From assembly GCA_020048955.1 (NCBI GenBank), contig JAIFLT010000195.1, positions 1-39,303 on the forward strand: a stretch of 39,303 nucleotides of DNA. The letters are read 5' to 3'. The stretch's first letter is position 1, and every line of letters begins with the position of its first letter. Positions 19,420 to 27,254 of the stretch are shown piece after piece. The notes under the pieces are model-generated. The model worked only from the letters and a program-made list of their open reading frames with translations, was not told the DNA's origin and made no database searches. The DNA is from Flavobacterium sp. (GTDB taxonomy: Bacteria; Bacteroidota; Bacteroidia; Flavobacteriales; Flavobacteriaceae). A program made the translations under genes and the position numbers.

Positions 19420-20880
19420 TTAGCGGTGTTTTTTTATTAAATCGGCAACAAGCTTCCCTGAAATTAATGCAGGTGGAACTCCTGGTCCTGGAACTGTTAA
19501 TTGTCCTGTAAAATACAAACTTTTAACTTTTTTACTCTTCAATTTAGGTCTTAAAAAGGCTGTTTGCAATAACGTGTTTGCCATTCCGTAAGCATTACCT
19601 TTGTATGAATTGTATTCTTTTATAAAATCCTTTACGCAGAAAGATTCTCTAAAGATAATATTATTTTCTACATCTTGTTGCGTAATTTTTTCAAATCTAG
19701 AAATTATTTTTTTAAAATATTTTTCTCTTAGCTCCTCTGTATCCTCAATTCCTGGCGCAATTGGAATAAGGAAAAACCCGTTTTCACAATTTGTAGGTGC
19801 TAAATCAGTGTTAGTTACTGAGGTGAAATTAGCGTAAAATAAAGGTTCTTTGGGCCATTTAGGAGTGTCATATATTTCTGAAGCATGTACATCAAAATCT
19901 ACATCAAAAAACAGATTGTGATGTTCAACATTTTTTAACTTTTTATCGAAACCAACATAAAATAGTAGAGAAGAAGGCGCAAATATCTTTTTATCCCAAT
20001 ATTTTTCAGAATATTGTCTGTATTCTCTATCTAGCAGAGTTTCAGTATGATGATAATCTGCACCTGATAAAATAATATCGGCAGAAACCTCTTCACCATT
20101 TACTACTATTGCTGTAGCTTTTTTATCATTAACTATTATTTTATCTATGTTTGCATTGGTATAAATAGTTACACCTAGTTCTTTAGCCAGTTTTTCTATT
20201 CCTAGTATTACACTATACATGCCGCCAGTTGGTTGCCAAGTACCTAGTCCGAAATCAGCATAATTCATAAAACTGTAAAATGAGGGGGTATCCGATGGTT
20301 TTGCTCCTAAAAACAAAACAGGAAATTCAAGAATTTGTATAAGCTTTTTGTTCTTAAATTTTTTTCTTACATCTTTGCTTATATTAGAAAAAAACTGATT
20401 TACTCTGGTTGCAGTTTCTAAAGTAATAAGTTCTAAAGGTGATTCACCCGGACGATATACTAGGTCTTTTATAGCAATATTATAATTGCTTTGGGCTTCC
20501 TTCATAAACGATTCTAACTTTGCACCGCTACCACTTTCAATTTTTTCAAACGTTGCTGTAATTTCTTTCAGATTATCGGCAATCGTTACAAAGTCATTTA
20601 TTCCAAAAAAAACTTTGTAGGCAGGTGATAACTTTGTAAGAGTGTAATAATCTGAAGGTTTCTTGTCAAAATCATTAAAGAATTTTTCAAACACATCGGG
20701 CATCCAGTACCATGATGGTCCAATGTCAAAAGTAAAACCGTCTTTTTTTAATTGTCTGGCTCTTCCACCAATGGTGCTGTTTTTTTCGTAAATAGTTACT
20801 TTGTTACCCTCTTTTGCCAAATAGCAAGCAGCAGCCAAAGCTGAAAATCCTGAACCTATTATTTTTATATTTTTTCTCAT
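19420..20880 (-). CDS. crtI: Phytoene desaturase
   Basis: N-terminal IKIIGSGFSALAAACYLAKEGNKVTIYEKN dinucleotide-binding motif; C-terminal LYFTGQLTVPGPGVPPALISGKLVADLI; ATG at 20880. Confidence 0.93.
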   Translation of the reverse strand: MRKNIKIIGSGFSALAAACYLAKEGNKVTIYEKNSTIGGRARQLKKDGFTFDIGPSWYWMPDVFEKFFNDFDKKPSDYYTLTKLSPAYKVFFGINDFVTIADNLKEITATFEKIESGSGAKLESFMKEAQSNYNIAIKDLVYRPGESPLELITLETATRVNQFFSNISKDVRKKFKNKKLIQILEFPVLFLGAKPSDTPSFYSFMNYADFGLGTWQPTGGMYSVILGIEKLAKELGVTIYTNANIDKIIVNDKKATAIVVNGEEVSADIILSGADYHHTETLLDREYRQYSEKYWDKKIFAPSSLLFYVGFDKKLKNVEHHNLFFDVDFDVHASEIYDTPKWPKEPLFYANFTSVTNTDLAPTNCENGFFLIPIAPGIEDTEELREKYFKKIISRFEKITQQDVENNIIFRESFCVKDFIKEYNSYKGNAYGMANTLLQTAFLRPKLKSKKVKSLYFTGQLTVPGPGVPPALISGKLVADLIKKHR

Positions 20881-20881
20881 A

Positions 20882-20913
20882 TTGTTTAACAAAAGTAGCA
20901 AAAAGCTAAACAA
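20882..20913 (-). promoter_or_regulatory. Candidate crtI promoter/operator
   Basis: TTGTTTAACAA, then CAAAAGTA (TACTTTTG on minus), then TAAACAA; shares layout with 21845-21877. Confidence 0.5.
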
Positions 20914-20934
20914 TAAAAAAGTTTTATGAAAATT

Positions 20935-21831
20935 TTATAAGTTTTCAATTAGTTCGTTTATTGTTTTAAAAGGTCTTATCTTATCATTTAAGATCTTTTG
21001 GTCAACGTATTCTGTCATTCTTCCAATGAGCCATAGCTCCGATGTATCGTCTAGAATTTGATCTTTTAGTTCTTTTATATAGTTATTTACATTAGCTTTT
21101 TCTGGCTCAACGGTCATGTAACAAATGTAAGTGATATTATCGAAATATTTTTTTAAATCTTTTAGACTTTCCATAGGAACGCTTTCACCCAGATAAATGG
21201 TTTTGTAACCGTTTAAAAGAATGTCATAATTCAAATACATCAATCCCAATTCATGAATTTCATTCATGGGCAAATAAAGTACGAATAATCTGTTGTTTTT
21301 GGTTGGTTGTTGGGTCTGGATTTTCTCAGTATTTGTTAGTAATTTCAATTTTATGAGATAACTAATAAAATGTTCGTGAGCAGGCGTAATCGTATCAGAT
21401 TGCCAAAGAAACCCAATTTCTTCCATCAATGGAATAAAGACTTCAAAGAAAACTTCTCTAAATGATTTTTCAGAAAGTAAAGCGTCATAAGTGTTAAAAA
21501 ATAGCGTTTGGTCAAAATTCATCATTGCCAATTTAAAAGAACTTATGGCATGACTTTTTGCACTTTTAGCAGAAACAATATCGCGAACTAATTCGGGAAT
21601 TTTTTCATGAGGCATTTTCGAAATTTTCGAAATTTTATAGCCATAATCATGCAACAATGTAATATTTAAAAGTTTTTGCAACGCATTCAAATCATAAAAA
21701 CGAATGTTGGTATCCGTGCGCATTGGTTCCAAAACATTGTATCGTTTTTCCCATATTCTAATGGTGTGTGCCTTGATTCCTGAAAGGTTTTCTAAGTCTT
21801 TTATGCTGAAAGTATTTTTAACACTGTTCAT
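20935..21831 (-). CDS. MerR-family regulator with B12-binding domain, CarH/LitR-like
   Basis: MerR HTH (FSIKDLENLSGIKAHTIRIWEKRYNVLEPMRTDTNIRFYD), WQSDTITPAHEH (W-x9-EH), EIHELG (ExHxxG). Confidence 0.87.
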   Translation of the reverse strand: MNSVKNTFSIKDLENLSGIKAHTIRIWEKRYNVLEPMRTDTNIRFYDLNALQKLLNITLLHDYGYKISKISKMPHEKIPELVRDIVSAKSAKSHAISSFKLAMMNFDQTLFFNTYDALLSEKSFREVFFEVFIPLMEEIGFLWQSDTITPAHEHFISYLIKLKLLTNTEKIQTQQPTKNNRLFVLYLPMNEIHELGLMYLNYDILLNGYKTIYLGESVPMESLKDLKKYFDNITYICYMTVEPEKANVNNYIKELKDQILDDTSELWLIGRMTEYVDQKILNDKIRPFKTINELIENL

Positions 21832-21844
21832 TGTTTTACTATTT

Positions 21845-21877
21845 TTGTTAAACAAAAGTACTAAAAAAAATAAACAA
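21845..21877 (-). promoter_or_regulatory. Candidate carH-like gene promoter/operator
   Basis: TTGTTAAACAA, CAAAAGTA, TAAACAA in the same order as upstream of crtI. Confidence 0.5.
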
Positions 21878-22090
21878 ATGCTAAAATTTAGGAAATTTTT
21901 AGATTAGAGGAAATTGAACTGAAATAAATATTTATTATAAATAATACCTATTAGATTTATATATTAGTCAATTGTTAGAAAAAATAACTTGAATATTATC
22001 AGGCTATTTTATAAACCAAATTGGTGTAAGTTGATCAAAAAATACAAGTCGAATAATTAAATATTAAAAAAGATAATATAACTAAAATAG

Positions 22091-23593
22091 TTACTTCAAT
22101 CCCTCAATAATTGCTCTAAAACTAGCCAATCCAGCTTCAATGTTTTCTACAATATCCAATGCTAAAACATCAGGGTCGGGCAAATTATCTAAATCGGCTA
22201 ATGATTTATCTTTTAGCCATGTAATATCCAAACTGGTTTTATCCCTTGCCATAATTTCATCATACGTAAACTTTCTCCATCGTCCTTCTGGTCCTGAGCC
22301 TGTCGAAGGGTCGGCGTTGTAAGTTTCGGCTCTTTTGTTGATATTTTCAGCGTTGTATAAAGTAATAAAATCACGCAAGTCTTCCAACTTCAACGGATTC
22401 TTTTTCAACGTATGATGAATGTTAGTTCTATAATCATACACCCAAACTTCTTTTGTCCAAGGGTCTTTGCTTGAAGGTTTACCATCAAAGAATAGTACGT
22501 TTGCTTTTACACCATTAGCATAGAAAATACCTGTTGGTAAACGTAAAATGGTATGCAAATTGGTAGTATCTAATAACTTTTTACGTACCGTTTCTCCCAC
22601 ACCACCTTCAAACAAAACATTATCAGGCAATACGACTGCTGCTTGTCCTGTGGTTTTAAGCATGGTGCGAATGTGTTGCACAAAGTTCAATTGCTTATTA
22701 CTTGTGGTTACCCAAAAGTCTTGACGATTATAGGTCAAATCTTCTTTTTCTTGTTCGCCTGCTTCATTGGTAAAGGTCATGCTACTTTTTTTACCAAATG
22801 GCGGATTAGCTAAAATATAATCATAGGTTGTACTTGAAGTTGTAATTAGTGAATCATTAGGCGAAATAAAATTATCTGAATCAATATCGCCTATGTTGTG
22901 CAAAAACAAATTCATTAAAGCCAAACGTCTTGTACTAGCAACAATTTCGTTACCGAAAAATGTTTCATATTTCAAGAACTGTCTAGCTTCTTTATCTAAT
23001 TCTCTGTTGTCAACTATCCAATCATAAGCTGCTAAAAAGAAACCACCTGTTCCACAAGCTGGATCGGCTATAGTTTTGTTGGGTTCTGGGCGCAAACACT
23101 CTACCATCGCTTTGATTAATGGTCGAGGCGTGAAGTACTGACCAGCTCCGCTTTTAGTATCCTCGGCGTTTTTTTCTAAAATTCCTTCATAGATGTCGCC
23201 TTTATCTTTTACGCCCATCAATATCCAGTTCTCGGCATTGATAAGCGCGATGAGTTTGTACAACTTGGCTGGGTCTTGTATTTTGTTTTGACTCTTGACA
23301 AAGATTTGCCCCAAGATGCCTTTTTCTTTGGCTAACTCTCGCAACATAATGTTGTAATGCGTTTCTAACTCCGTACCACTTTTACTCGTTAGAGTCTCCC
23401 AAGCAAATTCGCTCGGTATAGGCATCGTTCTATTGTGTGGCGGTTTGGTATATTCGTCTGCCATTTTTAGGAATAACAAATACGTTAGTTGCTCCAAGTA
23501 GTCGCCATAACCCACGCCATCGTCTCTCAAGGTTTGGCAAAATGCCCATACTTTGGATACTATACTAGAGGTGTTTGTGTTTTCTTTACTCAT
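22091..23593 (-). CDS. hsdM: Type I restriction-modification system methylase subunit (N6-adenine)
   Basis: DIYEGILEKNAEDTKSGAGQYFTPRPLIKAMV, ADPACGTGGFFLAAYD, DYILANPPFGKKSS (NPPF). Confidence 0.96.
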   Translation of the reverse strand: MSKENTNTSSIVSKVWAFCQTLRDDGVGYGDYLEQLTYLLFLKMADEYTKPPHNRTMPIPSEFAWETLTSKSGTELETHYNIMLRELAKEKGILGQIFVKSQNKIQDPAKLYKLIALINAENWILMGVKDKGDIYEGILEKNAEDTKSGAGQYFTPRPLIKAMVECLRPEPNKTIADPACGTGGFFLAAYDWIVDNRELDKEARQFLKYETFFGNEIVASTRRLALMNLFLHNIGDIDSDNFISPNDSLITTSSTTYDYILANPPFGKKSSMTFTNEAGEQEKEDLTYNRQDFWVTTSNKQLNFVQHIRTMLKTTGQAAVVLPDNVLFEGGVGETVRKKLLDTTNLHTILRLPTGIFYANGVKANVLFFDGKPSSKDPWTKEVWVYDYRTNIHHTLKKNPLKLEDLRDFITLYNAENINKRAETYNADPSTGSGPEGRWRKFTYDEIMARDKTSLDITWLKDKSLADLDNLPDPDVLALDIVENIEAGLASFRAIIEGLK

Positions 23594-24597
23594 TATAGTT
23601 GTTTTAGTTCAAAGGCATATTCGTAACTAATTACATTCTTGGTCTGTTCATTTTCTTTCCAAGCTTTTTCTAAATGACTTATTTCAATAATATCATTTGT
23701 AGTTGTTGTTTTGAAAGTAGCAACTATTTTTTTTAGAACATCTAATTCCATTTCAGTAAAAAGACTACTGTTAAATGGTCGGTCAGCTCTTGCTATAAAT
23801 TGTTCTCCAAAACCACCATTAGAAAATTCAGAATAATTAATATCTATTTCGTCCCTATTGGCTAAATACTCAAATATGCTTTGAAAATTATGAGGAACTG
23901 GTCCCATATTGATGGCATTATAGCGCATACCACTTATAGAGAAACAAGTTTCTTTAAACATTAAGAAATCAGCATAAAACAATAGCTTATTCATTTTGGT
24001 TTTATACGGCTTTATATGCTCAGAAAAATAAACTACCATTTCAGTAAACTTTTCAAAATTAGGATTTCGATACCCCGAATAAATATCTGCCAAATGATTA
24101 CCTAACAAGTAGTCTTTTAAATTAAAAGAAAAACTATTTCGCTTTCTTTGTTCTTCTAGCTGTTGACCTTTATGTATATATTTTTCCTTTGTTTTATCAT
24201 CTAATGAACCACACAACGCAACCATTTCTACAAATTTAGTGGGATCAGCAATCATTTGTATCAATCGTGCATTGGAAACACTAGGCATTTCACCTGCTTC
24301 ATATTGTCGATAACTATTGGTGCCAAACGCTAATATAGCAGCCATTTTTGTAGCTGATACATTATATTGTTCGCGTATAGCTGTGATTTCATCTGGGAAC
24401 GGGATATTGAATTTATCTCTATATTGATTATAAATCTGATTCATATTTACCTCATCCAATGCTGTGGTGGTAAACTGTTCACCACTATCCTCGCATTTAT
24501 AAAAATGAAACACTACCTGAAATATTTCTTTTCTAAAATCCATGGTTCTTTTTTCTTTAACCAAGGTCATTTCTTTACCTGTAATGGGACTTTTCAT
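23593..24597 (-). CDS. HTH (MqsA-like, Zn ligands lost) plus Panacea/DUF4065 antitoxin
   Basis: HTH YNVSATKMAAILAFGTNSYRQYEAGEMPS; Panacea KMNKLLFYADFLMFKETCFSISGMRYNAINMGPVPHNF. Confidence 0.85.
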   Translation of the reverse strand: MKSPITGKEMTLVKEKRTMDFRKEIFQVVFHFYKCEDSGEQFTTTALDEVNMNQIYNQYRDKFNIPFPDEITAIREQYNVSATKMAAILAFGTNSYRQYEAGEMPSVSNARLIQMIADPTKFVEMVALCGSLDDKTKEKYIHKGQQLEEQRKRNSFSFNLKDYLLGNHLADIYSGYRNPNFEKFTEMVVYFSEHIKPYKTKMNKLLFYADFLMFKETCFSISGMRYNAINMGPVPHNFQSIFEYLANRDEIDINYSEFSNGGFGEQFIARADRPFNSSLFTEMELDVLKKIVATFKTTTTNDIIEISHLEKAWKENEQTKNVISYEYAFELKQL

Positions 24598-24603
24598 AAT
24601 TTT

Positions 24604-24951
24604 CTATTTTAAAGGATAAAGCATTTTGTGTTCTGCCAAGTGAAAAGAAATGCAAATTACAGAACTACCCATAGCTCCTAGAGTTATTTTAATATAGACT
24701 TCTTTTTTCTTTATCGTTTTACCAAAAACCCACATAGCCGAACCTCCATATAGCTTTTCTTCAATTGGTCCTTCGCTGTAATCAATAGTTTGTAAGTTTT
24801 CTAAAATACTCTTTCTGTCATTTGGTCGTAGTTCTAAATCTACTAATGCTTGGGCGTTTTTGCCTCGTTCATCTCTAAAAAGCACTTCCCAAATGGTCAT
24901 TTTCTGTTTGAACTCTTTCAAAAAGTCACTTACTTCTTTTTCGGTACTCAT
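24604..24951 (-). CDS. Probable MqsR-like (RelE-fold) toxin
   Basis: 115 aa, C-terminal MWVFGKTIKKKEVYIKITL...VICISFHLAEH resembling MqsR GQVYLKI...LIVSFK; 6 nt upstream of the antitoxin. Confidence 0.72.
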   Translation of the reverse strand: MSTEKEVSDFLKEFKQKMTIWEVLFRDERGKNAQALVDLELRPNDRKSILENLQTIDYSEGPIEEKLYGGSAMWVFGKTIKKKEVYIKITLGAMGSSVICISFHLAEHKMLYPLK

Positions 24952-24964
24952 ACGTTTGACGGTG

Positions 24965-25005
24965 CTAAAGTATATATTTATTTTTTAAAAACAACTTTAA
25001 AGTTG
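24965..25005 (-). promoter_or_regulatory. Candidate promoter and operator of the toxin-antitoxin-hsdM unit
   Basis: Minus strand: TTG within palindrome CAACTTTAAAGTTG (24992-25005), 19-nt spacer, TACTTTAG (24965-24972), toxin ATG at 24951. Confidence 0.5.
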
Positions 25006-25099
25006 ATTATTTATAATTTTTATAACAATATAATTATTTAAAAGTTGAATTACTAATTTCTAAGAAACTTTCCACAAAGCGAAATTTTGAATATGTAAA

Positions 25100-25771
25100 C
25101 TATTTACTTTTACTAATAATATCATAGGGTCTAGTTATAAAATATTCCATATCAAAAGGGTTTTGAAATCCTCTTTTTTGATAATAGTTAAATAATTGGT
25201 ATTGTGCTTTTTCAAAATCTAATTCCATTTTTGAGTATTCCATTTTTATATTCCAATCACTCCTGTTTTGTTCCTTTTCACTTTTAATTGTAATATCATG
25301 TTGCATTGGAAATGCTTTTAACACCCATAATCCGCATGAAGAATAAAATCGCTCAATCAAATTATTGATTATTTTTTCACCCAAACCTATACCTCTGTAT
25401 TTTGCGATTACTTCTAATGTTTCTAGAAAAAAGACATCATAATTTTCAAGAGGTTCATATTCAAAATAGGTTTCAATTTTATCCCAAAAGTCTTTGTCCT
25501 CGTCCCATTCAAATAAGACTCCTGACATTTGGCAAATAGAATGTGTAGCATCCATAACATCACTTAGTGGAAACCCATAATCCATTGCCAAAGAAAAAAG
25601 GATTTGACTAATTTTCCCTTTTCCTACTTGCTCCTGTAAATGTCCTGTTTCGTCTGTAAGATATACTTCAAAGTCTATCTCATTAACAAACTCCGTAGGG
25701 TCTTCACCAACAGGACAATCTTTTAAAAAGGTTGTAAACGAATATTTTATGATAAAATCCAAATCTTCCAT
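25100..25771 (-). CDS. GNAT-like N-acetyltransferase
   Basis: Motif A LEVIAKYRGIGLGEKIINNLIERF; motif B AQYQLFNYYQKRGFQ. Confidence 0.65.
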   Translation of the reverse strand: MEDLDFIIKYSFTTFLKDCPVGEDPTEFVNEIDFEVYLTDETGHLQEQVGKGKISQILFSLAMDYGFPLSDVMDATHSICQMSGVLFEWDEDKDFWDKIETYFEYEPLENYDVFFLETLEVIAKYRGIGLGEKIINNLIERFYSSCGLWVLKAFPMQHDITIKSEKEQNRSDWNIKMEYSKMELDFEKAQYQLFNYYQKRGFQNPFDMEYFITRPYDIISKSK

Positions 25772-25794
25772 AATACTATCAAATTAATTCGCTA

Positions 25795-27102
25795 CTATGG
25801 TTCAACAAGCTCCCCACTAAACGCTTTTTTCAGTATACTCTGCCGCAATGCCTCGGCTTGTTGCAAGCTTTGCGCAATACTTTCCTCCATTTTATCCGCC
25901 ACACTTAAACGGCTTTCTATTTCTTGAACGATTTGGTGTTGTTCTTCAATAGGAGAAAGTGGAAAAACAAAACTTTTTATAGATGCAATTCCAATATTTG
26001 CTTGTGTAGTTTCAACAACATATTTTCTAATTTCATCAGTTACTTTTGGTGATAATGAATATAAATAAATGTATTTTGAAAGAACTATATCATGGTTAGG
26101 TTTTACTACTGCGCATGAATATGAAACAAGAAATTCTTTATCAAAATCCACTAAAATATTTTTTCCTATTGTGCCATAACGAGGAAAAATAATATCCCCT
26201 TTTTCAGGTTTTATTTTTCTTGATAAGTTTATATAATCTTCCTTAGAAATATATTTAGCATTATCAAATGAAATTTTTAAATCATTTGTAAAATCTTTTG
26301 TTGAAACATAAGGATACCCTTTTTCTAATTGTTTAGGCATCTTATGGTCTATATCTCCAATCTTTACACAAACTTTTTGAAAAGTTGTCCATTCCCAACC
26401 CTTTGGCAACTCACCCTCTTTAATTCCCCTTTTGGGGGTTAGGGGGCTTAACTTTCCTTCAAAAGCCCATTTCAATACACTTTGTCTATAAGTTTTGAGT
26501 TGCTGTTGTGCGGTTTTTAAATCTTCTATGCCTTTATCTAACTCGCTAAATAGTTCCTCTATTTTGGAGACTATAACTTGTTGGGTTTCTATAGGAGGTA
26601 TAGGAAAATCTAATGGAGCAATGTTTTTATTGTTTATTTGAGGAATATTTGAACCATCACATATTTTTCCCAAATCTAGATTAATAAACCAATAAAAGAG
26701 AAAGCTACTATTAACATTTTCATTAGGTAAAACTCCCATTAAATTTAAGTCGAAAGTTGAATCTTTTGATAGAACTCTTTTTTTGTTTGTTAAAATTGCT
26801 CCACCTCTTTTAGGAAAAATTATTGTTCCTTTAGGGTAAAGCTTTAGTTTTAACTTTACAACTTCCTCATTTGATAAATTATAATTGGAGTGAGTCATTT
26901 TAACTTCATTCCCTAAAGAGTTCATGTCGCTTACCTTGTAGAATTGGTAGTTTCCGGTGTTAGAAATATTTTCTATGCCTTTCGGAGTATTTCCACTTAC
27001 AATTTTACAAACTTCTCCAAGAGGTTTTATTTGCCAATCTTTTGGTAATTTATTTTGTGTATTCAAAATCAAAATGTTAATAAGTTTGGGCGGTTTAGTC
27101 AA
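25795..27102 (-). CDS. hsdS: Type I restriction system specificity subunit (two TRDs)
   Basis: Conserved KIEELFSELDKGIEDLKTAQQQLKTYRQSVLKWAFEGKL and IAQSLQQAEALRQSILKKAFSGELVEP; TTG start uncertain. Confidence 0.93.
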   Translation of the reverse strand: MTKPPKLINILILNTQNKLPKDWQIKPLGEVCKIVSGNTPKGIENISNTGNYQFYKVSDMNSLGNEVKMTHSNYNLSNEEVVKLKLKLYPKGTIIFPKRGGAILTNKKRVLSKDSTFDLNLMGVLPNENVNSSFLFYWFINLDLGKICDGSNIPQINNKNIAPLDFPIPPIETQQVIVSKIEELFSELDKGIEDLKTAQQQLKTYRQSVLKWAFEGKLSPLTPKRGIKEGELPKGWEWTTFQKVCVKIGDIDHKMPKQLEKGYPYVSTKDFTNDLKISFDNAKYISKEDYINLSRKIKPEKGDIIFPRYGTIGKNILVDFDKEFLVSYSCAVVKPNHDIVLSKYIYLYSLSPKVTDEIRKYVVETTQANIGIASIKSFVFPLSPIEEQHQIVQEIESRLSVADKMEESIAQSLQQAEALRQSILKKAFSGELVEP

Positions 27103-27254
27103 ATAACAGTCAAATAAAAAACTGTTGGGATAATTGGGGTTAAAACACCTTTTGTGTTGATATATAAGCTATTGCCAAGCAACGGTTTTAGTATTTAAAA
27201 TCATAATTGTTAATAACTTTGGTTTTCAGTCAAATAACCGTCAAATAAAACTTA
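27060..27254. repeat. Imperfect direct repeat of about 60 bp (27060-27124 and 27192-27254)
   Basis: TATTCAAAATCAAAATGTTAATAAGTTTGGGCGGTTTAGTCAAATAACAGTCAAATAAA vs TATTTAAAATCATAATTGTTAATAACTTTGGTTTTCAGTCAAATAACCGTCAAATAAA. Confidence 0.85.
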
